Assembly (NCBI GenBank): GCA_014804005.1
Contig: JAAVAP010000013.1
Span: 200,302 to 264,301 of the forward strand
DNA from: Treponema sp.
GTDB taxonomy: Bacteria > Spirochaetota > Spirochaetia > Treponematales > Treponemataceae
DNA length: 64,000 bases
Direction: 5' to 3'
Positions 16,913 to 24,609 of this stretch are shown here, one piece after another. The notes beneath the pieces are model-generated. The model did not search any database. It was not told where the DNA came from and saw only the letters and a list, made by a program, of their open reading frames with translations. The stretch's first letter is position 1, and each line of letters starts with the position of its first letter. A program made the translations under genes and the position numbers.

Positions 16913-17797
16913 TAGTATGGTAAAGAAATAAGTGGTAATAACAGTGATTACACTTTATTCACAGATGATAATAAAGCTAAATTATCAACAAATACTTCAA
17001 TCACATCACTTTCCGCTGATGCATTGGCTCAAATGACAAATCAATTAACTATTTATGATATTCGTAATATGATAATATCTGGTAATGCAAAAACAAATAC
17101 AGTAAATTGGCAACTTACAAATATAATATTTGAAGGTGATATGAGTAATCTTAAAAATGATTTTACAAATCCAGATAATGAGTCAGCTTTACGTTTGTAT
17201 GGTATTGTATATTTTAAGAATAAACCTTATAATAATAGCAGACAAGATGGACAAAGTGTTGTAGGAATGTTAAAATTAGATAAATTAGAAGGGGTATCTA
17301 GTAACAATTTTAAAGTTGGTTTTGGTTCTACTTCTTATAGTGTTTTGGATGTTAGTGGGATTGACGCAAGTGTTTTAAGTAACTATAATCCAACTAATAA
17401 AGAAATAATTTCAAGAGGAGAAAGCACTCATGCGATTTATTTCAGTAATCTTAAAAATAAGACAGAAGATATCAATAAACTTTGTTATAAGTTTGTATCT
17501 AAAAGTTCACCAGGCATCGTAAATGTTTACTTAGGAGATAATAGAGATAAGGGAAATCATTATGATCGTTATCCTGACGATACAGCAGCTTCAAGAATTC
17601 CTAGAACATTAAAAGAATTTGAATATTTTGGAAATTATGACAAATTTGAAAAGTCTGCATACTCATCTTATTCATCTACCGATTTGGAAGAGTTACCACA
17701 AAAAGAGAAAAAACAGCTTGAAGGTGATAAGGACACAAAACAGATTGCTCAAAACAACAGAAAGTGCTTTTCCTGCGTAGCGAAAAGTTTTGTTTAG
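16913..17797 (+). pseudogene. AT-rich remainder of the cassette A surface protein, out of frame
   Basis: The frame runs from just after TAG 16910-16912 (YGKEISGNNSDYTLFTDD...) to 17797 with no good start or ribosome-binding site. It reads as the continuation of the upstream lipoprotein: polar, Asn/Ser/Lys-rich, with beta-type segments such as WQLTNIIFEGDMSNLKNDF. At least two lesions separate the parts (a frameshift near 16882 and a nonsense codon). The very low GC compared with flanking DNA suggests the C-terminal part came from an AT-rich donor. The last ~20 codons return to host-like composition. Confidence 0.6.
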
Positions 17798-17830
17798 CAC
17801 AAGCGCATTGCAAAGCATTCCTTGTCAGAA

Positions 17831-17864
17831 AATCCGCGCGGCATTCTTGCGCGGATTGTTTTTG
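17831..17864 (+). terminator. Intrinsic terminator of cassette A
   Basis: The stem AATCCGCGC (17831-17839) with GCGCGGATT (17849-17857) is followed by a GTTTTTG tail. Confidence 0.7.
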
Positions 17865-17879
17865 TGTGAAAAATCATGC

Positions 17880-17966
17880 TTGACATTTCCTCATTCGTCA
17901 TGTTAAAATGATATTGTTACTTAAAAATTAATTCGTAAAAAACATTTGTTTTTTGCGAATTAATTT
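17880..17966 (+). promoter_or_regulatory. Promoter and long leader hairpin upstream of the 83/189-residue gene pair
   Basis: TTGACA (17880-17885), an 18-base spacer and TAAAAT (17904-17909) form a good promoter. The leader contains a nearly perfect ~18-bp hairpin: 17925-17935 pairs with 17956-17966, and AAAAAAC pairs with GTTTTTT inside. There is no T-run after it, so it is more likely a stability or regulatory element than a terminator. Confidence 0.65.
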
Positions 17967-18031
17967 CGTCCGTGTTGGCAACTTGTTGTGGCGCGGGCAA
18001 TGCAATAAGCGCGTTTCGTTTAGGAGGAAAA

Positions 18032-18283
18032 ATGGCTTTTTCAACTGCAAAGAATGTTGTAGAAGGCAAGATTTCAAAAATGACAGGGCTTTCTATTCCT
18101 GAAATCAAAATGTATTCTCCCGAAAGATTGCGCGAGTATCTTGAGCGTCGTGCTGAAAAAAAATTCTCGTTTGTGTCAGAATTCCCAAGCATTGGCAGGG
18201 GCAATGTTCTTCGCGATAACATTGCATCGACAGAACGCATCAACAAAGAAATTGACAAAATCCTCGGAGTTCGATGTGGTTGA
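18032..18283 (+). CDS. Hypothetical 83-residue protein
   Basis: The product starts MAFSTAKNVVEGKISKMTGL; TAGGAGG lies upstream of the ATG. It is helical and mixed-charge (SPERLREYLERRAEKKFSF), without a signal peptide. No family is recognised. The stop overlaps the GTG start of the next gene by eight bases, so the two proteins are translationally coupled and probably act together. A long hairpin lies in the mRNA leader. Confidence 0.65.
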   Translation: MAFSTAKNVVEGKISKMTGLSIPEIKMYSPERLREYLERRAEKKFSFVSEFPSIGRGNVLRDNIASTERINKEIDKILGVRCG

Positions 18284-18845
18284 GGCCGATGTCTATCGAT
18301 TCTACAACGACTATGTAAAAACGAGTTACAGCGAGATTGAGGCAAAAGGAAACGCGCTTCCCGTTGAGTTGCTTTTTGAAATCAATTCTGCTTTTGACCA
18401 TCTTAAACGATTTCACCTCGGCGAAGAGGACGAATTGTTGTCCTGCGAAAAAGCCTATTCGCATTTAAAGCGAGGGCTTTTGGATGTGTTCAAACTGAAA
18501 CTAAAATATTTCAACAATGACTGCTCCAAGTTGCTGGGGAAAAAGGCCGACTTGCGCATAATTGACAGCGGCACTTTTCTTCCCCGTCTTTTGGAAGATA
18601 AGAAGCGCATTGTCGTCAAGGCAACCGAAGCGAGGTTGCATGAAGGAAAAAAAGAACTTGAAGCGGCATTTGACGCATGGTATGAGGTTTCAAGATTGAT
18701 AAATCAGTTTGAGGAAGAATACCTAGATTCTGCGAAAGTGGACTGGGCGTGCAAGCAGTCGTTTTTCCGTTTTTCTGCGAACTTTTTGCTTGGCGTTCTG
18801 ACGGGCATCGTGAGCAGCGTCATTGTCGCATTGTTTTTGCATTAA
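18276..18845 (+). CDS. Hypothetical tail-anchored membrane protein, 189 residues
   Basis: The GTG at 18276 with GGAG six bases upstream is chosen; the frame is open further upstream, but only inside the preceding gene. The product is a helical cytoplasmic domain (VEADVYRFYNDYVKTSYSEI...) of ~160 residues with acidic and Leu/Lys-rich helices. One C-terminal membrane segment (FLLGVLTGIVSSVIVALFL) ends two residues before the stop, an arrangement typical of tail-anchored proteins. Function unknown. It is paired with the 83-residue protein upstream. Confidence 0.65.
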   Translation: MVEADVYRFYNDYVKTSYSEIEAKGNALPVELLFEINSAFDHLKRFHLGEEDELLSCEKAYSHLKRGLLDVFKLKLKYFNNDCSKLLGKKADLRIIDSGTFLPRLLEDKKRIVVKATEARLHEGKKELEAAFDAWYEVSRLINQFEEEYLDSAKVDWACKQSFFRFSANFLLGVLTGIVSSVIVALFLH

Positions 18846-18852
18846 AAGATTT

Positions 18853-19062
18853 ATAAAAAATCCAAATTTTTTTATCCAAATAGTTGATGCCCATGTGCGC
18901 GAGCACAGAGTGAAATAATTTCCACTTACGCAACAAGTGCCAAAAAACTCAAATTTTTTTTAAAGTGCTTGATTCGCCCTGCGCGCAAGCGCAGATTTAA
19001 ATAATTTCCTACCAGAAACAACTATTTGGATAAAAAATCCAAATTTTTTATCCAAATAGTTG
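18853..19062 (+). repeat. About 88-90 bp tandem repeats and a 44-base perfect palindrome before rplU
   Basis: The motif AAAAAATCCAAATTTTTTTA at 18855-18874 recurs in altered form near 18943 and at 19032-19050. Small hairpins in between keep their pairing with different bases: GTGC-GCGA-GCAC and TGCGC-GCAA-GCGCA. The last copy is part of a perfect 20-bp stem (19019-19038 with 19043-19062, loop CCAA). Its end overlaps the -35 box of rplU. Confidence 0.75.
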
Positions 19063-19089
19063 ACAAACTTTCGCCTTTTCTGCTAAAAT
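19060..19089 (+). promoter_or_regulatory. Promoter TTGACA-18-TAAAAT of rplU-prp-rpmA
   Basis: TTGACA is at 19060-19065 and TAAAAT at 19084-19089. The -35 box overlaps the right arm of the 44-base palindrome, so a palindrome-binding protein would block it. Confidence 0.7.
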
Positions 19090-19127
19090 ATTTTCTACGA
19101 TTGTATAAAAAATAGCGAGGTTTAATT

Positions 19128-19442
19128 ATGTACGTTCTTTTCGAATATAAGGGCAGGCAGTACAAGGCCGAAAAAGGCGCGCTTCTCCAGTTCGATAAAT
19201 TGGAAGAAGAAAAGGGCGCGAAAATCGCCATCGACAAGGTTCTGCTCGTGAGCGACGGCGAAAAAATCAGCGTGGGAACGCCTTATGTCAGCGGCGCGAA
19301 AGTCAATGTCACTGTGGAAGATTCTTTCCGCGACAAAAAAGTTCTTGTTTTCAAATACAAGAGCAAGAAGGACTATCACCGCCTTCACGGACATCGCCAG
19401 CACTATACGAACGTCCGCGTTGACGAAATCATCACCGCGTAA
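19128..19442 (+). CDS. rplU: 50S ribosomal protein bL21
   Basis: The 104-residue L21 has the usual pattern: MYVLFEYKGRQYKAEKGALL at the start, VLVSDGEKISVGTPYV, and the C-terminal KKDYHRLHGHRQHYTNVRV that contacts 23S rRNA. First gene of rplU-prp-rpmA; its stop abuts the next ATG. Confidence 0.97.
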   Translation: MYVLFEYKGRQYKAEKGALLQFDKLEEEKGAKIAIDKVLLVSDGEKISVGTPYVSGAKVNVTVEDSFRDKKVLVFKYKSKKDYHRLHGHRQHYTNVRVDEIITA

Positions 19443-19814
19443 ATGACGAAAATCCTTCTCGTAAAAAAAGAAGGCGAATTGCGTTGCTCGGCGAGCGGAC
19501 ACGCGGGCTTTGCGGAAAAAGGCTCGGACATCGCTTGCGCGGCGGTCACGATTCTGTTGCGCACCGCGATGCAGGTTCTTTGCGGCGACGCTCAAATTGA
19601 GTTCGAAAGTTCTGTTCCCGCGCGTTCGGAGCCGGATTCAAAAGATGCTCCCCGCGGCGAACTTGCGTTTTCGGCGCGTGTGAAAGACGGCTTGGCTTTG
19701 GACGAAAAATCCTCTGCCAAAATAAAAATCGAATCTTTGGCGGAATACCTTTCGCTTGGCTTTGAAAGCCTTCGCAAGGAATTTCCGCAGAATATAAAAT
19801 ATTGGGAGAAATAA
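19443..19814 (+). CDS. prp: Ribosomal-processing cysteine protease Prp-like
   Basis: The 123-residue YsxB/Prp family protein has the family's catalytic histidine in [12 protein letters not shown] and cysteine in [10 protein letters not shown]. In Firmicutes, Prp trims an N-terminal extension of L27. Here it has the classical position between L21 and L27. The start abuts the rplU stop with no gap. The L27 encoded downstream shows no obvious Prp extension. Confidence 0.88.
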   Translation: MTKILLVKKEGELRCSASGHAGFAEKGSDIACAAVTILLRTAMQVLCGDAQIEFESSVPARSEPDSKDAPRGELAFSARVKDGLALDEKSSAKIKIESLAEYLSLGFESLRKEFPQNIKYWEK

Positions 19815-19815
19815 A

Positions 19816-20067
19816 ATGGGAAGAAGCAAAGGCGGAAGCGGCGCGAAAAACGGCCGCGACTCGAATCCGAAGAATTTGGGAATCAAGAAATTCGGCGGTG
19901 AATTTGTGACTGCCGGCTCAATCATCGTAAAGCAGCGCGGCACGAAATTTCATCCGGGAAAAAACACAAAACGCGCCGGCGACGACAGCATTTTCGCTGT
20001 GGCGGACGGAAACGTGCTTTTTCACGAGCGCAAGAACAGAAAGTATATTTCTGTCGTGGAAGCGTAG
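19816..20067 (+). CDS. rpmA: 50S ribosomal protein bL27
   Basis: The 83-residue L27 shows [40 protein letters not shown] and [16 protein letters not shown]. The N-terminus is [13 protein letters not shown], starting almost at the mature end, without the FF-A-x cleavage motif seen in organisms where Prp processes L27. The start is one base after the prp stop region. Confidence 0.97.
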   Translation: MGRSKGGSGAKNGRDSNPKNLGIKKFGGEFVTAGSIIVKQRGTKFHPGKNTKRAGDDSIFAVADGNVLFHERKNRKYISVVEA

Positions 20068-20089
20068 TCTCGTTTTTCAAAGTTTTGAT

Positions 20090-20119
20090 GCCCGGTAAAT
20101 TCTGCCGGGCGTTTTTTTT
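20090..20119 (+). terminator. Intrinsic terminator after rpmA
   Basis: The stem GCCCGG (20090-20095) with CCGGGC (20105-20110) is followed by GTTTTTTTT. It ends only nine bases before the obg ATG, so obg transcription must come from read-through or a promoter not visible to me. Confidence 0.8.
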
Positions 20120-20128
20120 GAAGCGGAT

Positions 20129-21229
20129 ATGATTCAGTTTGCGGACGAAGCGTTGATCGAAGTTTCCTCGGGCAAAGGCGGAAACGGCTGCATTTCGTTC
20201 AGGCGCGAAAAATACATTCCTCTCGGCGGGCCTTCCGGCGGCGACGGCGGCAAGGGCGGCGATGTCGTGTTCGCTGTGAAGCGGAACATGCGCACCCTTT
20301 TCAAATTGCGCCGCAATCCCATTTCACGCGCGAAAAACGGCTCGGACGGAATGAGCTGGAACAAGCACGGCAAGAACGGCGAGGATTTGGTCGTTTTTGT
20401 GCCGCCCGGGACGAAAATCCGCGACGCGGAGACCGAAGAGCTTATTTTTGAATTCACTACGCAGGCGGAAGACGAACGCTTCGTTTTTTTGAAGGGTGGA
20501 AACGGCGGCTGGGGCAACATGCATTTCAAGACCCCGACGAATCAAGCGCCTAGAATCGCGAATCGCGGTGCGCCTGGCGAAACGCGAAGGCTTCGCGTCG
20601 AACTGAGCATCATGGCGGATGTCGGCTTGGTCGGTTTTCCGAACGCCGGAAAATCTTCGCTTTTGACTGCGTTCACGAACGCGCGCCCGAAAATCGCGCC
20701 GTATCCTTTTACGACGAAAATCCCGAATCTCGGAGTGCTGCGCGTGGACGACGAGCGCGACATAATAATCGCCGACATTCCGGGCATCATCGAGGGCGCG
20801 AGCGAAGGCGTGGGGCTTGGCACGAAATTCCTCAAACACATTTCGCGCACACAGTGCCTTCTTTTTATGATTGACGCTTCGGACGAAAATTCCATCAATG
20901 CATACGATACGCTCGTAAACGAAGTTTCCGCGTATTCCGAGGAACTTGCGAAAAAGCCGCGTCTCGTCCTTTGCAACAAAATCGATGTGGAAGGCGCAAA
21001 GGCTCGCGCCGATGAAATCGCGAAAAAGCTTCGCGCGGCAGACAGCGAAATCCAAGTGATTCCTGTTTCCGTGCAGGAAAATTATGGAATGAAAAGCGCG
21101 AAAGACGCGATCATTGCCCTCGCGGACAGGGGAGAAACTCCTTCCGCGAAAAAGGCGAGCACGTTTTTGGCGGAGCGCGAGTCAATTGACGATGATGCGG
21201 ATGTTCAATATCCGGGGAGCGAAAATTGA
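20129..21229 (+). CDS. obg: GTPase Obg/CgtA
   Basis: The 366-residue GTPase is involved in 50S ribosome maturation and stress control. It has the glycine-rich Obg domain (VSSGKGGNGCISFRREKYIP, GGPSGGDGGKGGDV), then the G domain: G1 GFPNAGKSS, G3 DIPGIIEGASEGVGLG, G4 NKID. A short acidic tail ends the protein. The ribosome-binding site is weak (AAGCGG). The stop overlaps the TTG start of nadD. Confidence 0.96.
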   Translation: MIQFADEALIEVSSGKGGNGCISFRREKYIPLGGPSGGDGGKGGDVVFAVKRNMRTLFKLRRNPISRAKNGSDGMSWNKHGKNGEDLVVFVPPGTKIRDAETEELIFEFTTQAEDERFVFLKGGNGGWGNMHFKTPTNQAPRIANRGAPGETRRLRVELSIMADVGLVGFPNAGKSSLLTAFTNARPKIAPYPFTTKIPNLGVLRVDDERDIIIADIPGIIEGASEGVGLGTKFLKHISRTQCLLFMIDASDENSINAYDTLVNEVSAYSEELAKKPRLVLCNKIDVEGAKARADEIAKKLRAADSEIQVIPVSVQENYGMKSAKDAIIALADRGETPSAKKASTFLAERESIDDDADVQYPGSEN

Positions 21230-21906
21230 GAATAGCGATTTATGGCGGAAGTTTCAATCCGATTCACGTTGGGCATTTGTCTTTGGCGGATGACGTCGCT
21301 ACGACTTTGAACTACGACAAAATCCTTTTCGTGCCGACTTTTATCCCGCCGCACAAGCAGCTTTCGGCTTCCGTTTCTCCTATGAGCCGCATGGCGATGC
21401 TGGAGTCCGCGATCGCGGGCAACGACAAATTCGAAATCGAGCCATGTGAATTTCAGCGCGGAGGAATTTCGTATACGATCGACACCGTGAAATTCCTGAT
21501 GAAAAAATACAAGGGAAAACTGGAAGGAAAATTCGGCTTGATTTTGGGACAGGAAATCGCGGCGGAATTCGAAAAATGGAAAGATCCGGACGGCGTGGCG
21601 GAACTCTGCGACATAATCATCGCCAAGCGCAGGATTCTCGGAGAACGCCGCTCGATCGATTTCAACATGCCTCGCGGAGAATATGTCGGTGGAGTGAACG
21701 CCCGAGGAAATTTTATGGATGTCGGCGATTCGTTCAAATGGCCGCACGTTTTGTTTGACAATTTCATAGTTCCGGTTTCTTCAAGCGAAGTGCGCGCGCG
21801 AATCGCTTCGGGAAAAGGCTGGAGGTATTTGGTGCCTCTCGCCGTCTACGAATACATCGTCTCGAACAGGCTTTATGGATACAAGCAAGAAAAGCGATTT
21901 GACTGA
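21226..21906 (+). CDS. nadD: Nicotinate-nucleotide adenylyltransferase
   Basis: The 226-residue enzyme makes nicotinate adenine dinucleotide in NAD synthesis. The nucleotidyltransferase motifs are GGSFNPIHVGHLSLAD (HxGH-type) and the C-terminal SSSEVRARIASG (ISSTxIR-type). It starts with TTG overlapping the obg TGA by four bases. yqeK follows with a 32-base overlap, the common nadD-yqeK pairing. Confidence 0.95.
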   Translation: MRIAIYGGSFNPIHVGHLSLADDVATTLNYDKILFVPTFIPPHKQLSASVSPMSRMAMLESAIAGNDKFEIEPCEFQRGGISYTIDTVKFLMKKYKGKLEGKFGLILGQEIAAEFEKWKDPDGVAELCDIIIAKRRILGERRSIDFNMPRGEYVGGVNARGNFMDVGDSFKWPHVLFDNFIVPVSSSEVRARIASGKGWRYLVPLAVYEYIVSNRLYGYKQEKRFD

Positions 21907-22483
21907 AATCACAGAAAGTGTCAGGAAGTACGCTTTGGCCGCCGTTAGCGAAAGCCGCTACAGGCACAGCATCCGTGTCGCAGAGACTTGCGCGAAAATT
22001 TGCCGACGCCATGGCATTGACGAGAGCCTCGGCTATTTTTGCGGGATCGCGCACGACATTTGCAAGAATATGGAAGGCGACGTTCTTTTGAAAATCGCTT
22101 CGCGCGACGGATGCGAAATCGATGCGTTTGAAATGGAAAGACCCGCGCTTTTGCATGGACGCGCCGCCGCCGTTAAGTTGCGCGAAGATTGGGGCGTAAC
22201 CGACGAAAGCGTGCTTGAGGCCGTTGCGAACCATACGTTCGGAAAAGCCGGAATGTGCGACTTGGCGAAAATCCTCTATGTGTCCGACAAGATCGAGCCT
22301 GGGCGCGAGCACATGACCGAAGAATACACGAAGCGGCTTTTGAAAATGGACATTGATTCGATGACGCGCGCCGTGGTCAAGGAAAGCATGGAATACCTCA
22401 AGGGCAGGGGAAAGGAAGCGAGCGCACAGACAAAGGCGTTTTACAAAAGCCTCAAGAAAAAAGGGAAGAGAAATGCGACTTAG
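21875..22483 (+). CDS. yqeK: YqeK-like HD-domain Ap4A hydrolase
   Basis: The 202-residue HD-superfamily phosphohydrolase of the YqeK family cleaves diadenosine tetraphosphate symmetrically. Metal ligands are visible in RYRHSIRVAETC, CGIAHDICKNM, LLHGRAAAV and the conserved ANHTFG and YVSDKIEPGR motifs. The overlap with nadD upstream and the LCP gene downstream indicates one operon. Confidence 0.9.
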   Translation: MDTSKKSDLTEITESVRKYALAAVSESRYRHSIRVAETCAKICRRHGIDESLGYFCGIAHDICKNMEGDVLLKIASRDGCEIDAFEMERPALLHGRAAAVKLREDWGVTDESVLEAVANHTFGKAGMCDLAKILYVSDKIEPGREHMTEEYTKRLLKMDIDSMTRAVVKESMEYLKGRGKEASAQTKAFYKSLKKKGKRNAT

Positions 22484-23699
22484 ACTTAGACGCGAACAAA
22501 AAGGAATGATTTTCCTCGCTTTGATAATCTTGATCGTCCTTTCGCTCATAGGGACGTTCTATTTTTATATGCGCGCAGATTCAATCCATGACAGGCTCAA
22601 GGTTGACCCGGTGGTGAAATCGCTCGTCATGGTGGAGGACGAAGGGCGGCTGCTTTTTTCCGGACTGTTCCTTTGCTATCCCGAATCGGGGCGTGGGGCT
22701 TTTGTCACGATTCCTGAAAACACGGGCGGCATCTACGCCTCGCTGAAAGACGAGGACGGCTCGCGCGGTCGCGTGGACAGGATCGATGAAGTTTATGCGG
22801 AAAATGGTCTCGCTTCGTTCAAGGCGGAAGTCGAAAAGCTCGTTGACCAAAAAATCAGTTTTGTGCTGGAAATTTCCCTTTCGAATATGGAACGGCTCGC
22901 GGACCTTTTGGGCGGGCTTTCCGTTTTCATTCCGTCTCCGATCGACGAGCGCGGCGAGAATGGCGAGGCGTGGCTTTTGCCGAGCGGCTCTGTGCGGCTT
23001 TTGGGCGACAAGACGCGCGTCTATATGACATATCGACTTCCCGACGAGAACGATTCATCCGTGCGCGAGCGTCGGCAGACGATGGTCGTCGCGCTGCTTT
23101 CCGCGCTCAAGGATAACAAGTCCGTGGTTCTTGACAGAAGGAATTTCGCGGAATTTTCCACTTGCCTTTCCACGAACCTGAATCGAAAGGATTTCGCGGA
23201 ATTCTTCGACATAATCACCGCGATTGACTACGAGCGAATCACACAGCTTGAAGTTACGGGACTGAACCAGAATGTTGACGGAAAAATCCTTCTTTATCCG
23301 TTTCGGAACGGCGACTTCATAAAGGAAGTCGTGCGCCGCGCGGCGACTTCGATAATCTCGTCAACGGACAGGTCGAACGATCGTTCTTATGCCATCGAAA
23401 TCCAGAACGGAACGCGCGTGCGCGGGCTTGCCCACAACACCCAGATTTTGCTGCAGGGCGCGGGCTTCGACGTGATCAACACGGCCAACGCTCCGCGCGA
23501 CGATTACGAGCAGACGGAAATTTTGGATTTGGTCGGAAACCACGACGCGGCAAAAGCCATCGGCGATTTCATCCGCTGCACGAAAATCACAGAGATTTCC
23601 GTTTCGCAAGAAGAGAATGAAGTCGATGTTCCCAATTACGATTTCATACTGATTTTGGGAAACGACTTCGACGGCCGATGGGTGCACGGCAAGAATTGA
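22473..23699 (+). CDS. LytR-CpsA-Psr (LCP) family protein with LytR_C domain
   Basis: The 408-residue protein has one N-terminal membrane helix (MIFLALIILIVLSLIGTFYF after a basic start), then an extracytoplasmic LCP domain. LCP core features are PENTGGIYASLKDEDGSRGR, RVYMTYRLPDENDSSVRERR and the following helix. The C-terminal ~100 residues (SYAIEIQNGTRVRGLAHNTQ...FILILGNDFDG) match LytR_C. LCP enzymes transfer polymers to peptidoglycan in Gram-positives; the substrate in spirochaetes is unclear. It overlaps yqeK by 11 bases and is followed by a repeat array. Confidence 0.85.
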   Translation: MRLRLRREQKGMIFLALIILIVLSLIGTFYFYMRADSIHDRLKVDPVVKSLVMVEDEGRLLFSGLFLCYPESGRGAFVTIPENTGGIYASLKDEDGSRGRVDRIDEVYAENGLASFKAEVEKLVDQKISFVLEISLSNMERLADLLGGLSVFIPSPIDERGENGEAWLLPSGSVRLLGDKTRVYMTYRLPDENDSSVRERRQTMVVALLSALKDNKSVVLDRRNFAEFSTCLSTNLNRKDFAEFFDIITAIDYERITQLEVTGLNQNVDGKILLYPFRNGDFIKEVVRRAATSIISSTDRSNDRSYAIEIQNGTRVRGLAHNTQILLQGAGFDVINTANAPRDDYEQTEILDLVGNHDAAKAIGDFIRCTKITEISVSQEENEVDVPNYDFILILGNDFDGRWVHGKN

Positions 23700-23735
23700 A
23701 TTATTTTTCAGGCGAATTGATTTCGAAAATTTTCT

Positions 23736-23983
23736 CCAACGCCAAGGGAAGCAATTTCAAAACTGAAAAAGTCGTCCGAATGCGAAAGAAGGGCATTACA
23801 AAACTGAAATTTGCCGCCCTGACGCGAAAGAAAGGCGTTTCAAAACCGAAATCGCTTCCCCAACGCCAAGGGAAGCCGTTGCAAAACTGAAAAAGTCGTC
23901 CGAATGCAAAAGGAAGGCGTTACAAAACTGGAATTTGCCGCCCTGACGCGAAAGAAAGGCGTTTCAAAACTGAATTTGCTGTC
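23736..23983 (+). repeat. Array of 41-42 bp hairpin repeats between the LCP gene and rsfS
   Basis: Units begin AAAACTG or AAAACCG at 23759, 23800, 23842, 23883, 23924 and 23966. Every three units form a 124-base higher-order repeat (23736 and 23860). Each unit can form a hairpin around AAAGAAAG or AAGGGAA, with arms that change together: AATGC/GCATT, CAACG/CGTTG, GACGC/GCGTT. The array lies in a convergent intergenic region and runs into the last codons of rsfS. Confidence 0.8.
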
Positions 23984-24311
23984 CCGCCTTCCAAAGCTTT
24001 TCCAAATCGTAGAAATCGCGCGCTTCTTTTGACATAAGGTGCACGACAATCGGTCCCAAGTCAATCAAATTCCAGTCGTCGCCCGAGGGCATCTTTTTGT
24101 TCGACTGGCGTGTCTCAAGCCCGTTTTCCTTTGCGAACTCATTCACCTGCCTGAAAATTCCCTGCCAATGCGCGCTTGAGTTCACCGTCGCAATCACAAA
24201 ATAATCCGTCCAGCTGTTAAGTTCCGAAACGTCCAAGAGCACGGTGTCCGCGCCCTTTCCGTCCTGCACGAGTCGCGCGATTTTCCTCGCCAATTCTTCC
24301 GTGTTTTCCAT
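23964..24311 (-). CDS. rsfS: Ribosomal silencing factor RsfS
   Basis: The 115-residue Iojap/RsfS family protein binds L14 and blocks subunit joining. Family features are DVSELNSWTDYFVIAT, SSAHWQGIFRQV, DDWNLIDLGPIVVHLMS and FYDLEKLW. The start has GGAGG upstream. Its last codons lie in the final repeat unit of the adjacent array. Confidence 0.95.
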   Translation of the reverse strand: MENTEELARKIARLVQDGKGADTVLLDVSELNSWTDYFVIATVNSSAHWQGIFRQVNEFAKENGLETRQSNKKMPSGDDWNLIDLGPIVVHLMSKEARDFYDLEKLWKAGQQIQF

Positions 24312-24320
24312 AAATCCTCC

Positions 24321-24446
24321 CTAGTCCTCCGCGTCGATGTTGATTTCAAAATCCGAGAAACTTTCGACGCTTTCGTCGTCCTCGAAGTCTGTGAAAATGT
24401 CGCCCACCAAGTCCGCCTCGTCGGTAAAAATTTTCGGAGTGTCCAT
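24321..24446 (-). CDS. Small acidic protein, 41 residues, upstream of rsfS
   Basis: The ORF starts MDTPKIFTDEADLVGDIF and ends INIDAED; about a third of its residues are Asp or Glu. It is supported by a promoter TTGACC-17-TAATAT placed six bases before its ATG (a leaderless start). It is separated by nine bases from rsfS, whose ribosome-binding site follows the stop. No homologue is known to me. It could be a coupling ORF or a small acidic binding partner. Confidence 0.6.
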   Translation of the reverse strand: MDTPKIFTDEADLVGDIFTDFEDDESVESFSDFEINIDAED

Positions 24447-24452
24447 GCGTCC

Positions 24453-24481
24453 ATATTAAGGAAAACTCGCGTTTTGGTCAA
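24453..24481 (-). promoter_or_regulatory. Promoter TTGACC-17-TAATAT of the small acidic ORF-rsfS operon
   Basis: On the minus strand, TTGACC is at 24481-24476 and TAATAT at 24458-24453. The ATG at 24446 follows after six bases. Confidence 0.75.
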
Positions 24482-24571
24482 GTGCCGAAAATCCGCTTTC
24501 GTTTCATTGCGATGCCGATTTGCAATTTTCCGCGAGTCGGCAATCTTGAGCCAAAATCTTTTTCAAACCAC

Positions 24572-24600
24572 TTGACAAAAAAAAGAAATCTACTTATAAT
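24572..24600 (+). promoter_or_regulatory. Consensus promoter TTGACA-17-TATAAT of ispE
   Basis: Both boxes match the sigma70 consensus exactly, with a 17-base spacer. The ispE ATG lies nine bases after the -10 box, leaving a leader of only about three bases and no room for a Shine-Dalgarno site. Confidence 0.85.
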
Positions 24601-24609
24601 TAAAAGAGT

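Noticed and set aside
16885-16914. TGA recoded as Trp (Mycoplasma-like code) in the AT-rich lipoprotein
   Set aside because: Reading TGA through leads only 12 codons further to TAA in the same frame, and the continuing protein is in another frame. All other genes use TGA as a normal stop.
14750-17864. Cassette A as a transposon or integrative element
   Set aside because: No transposase, integrase, terminal inverted repeats or target duplication seen; only composition change in the lipoprotein suggests foreign origin.
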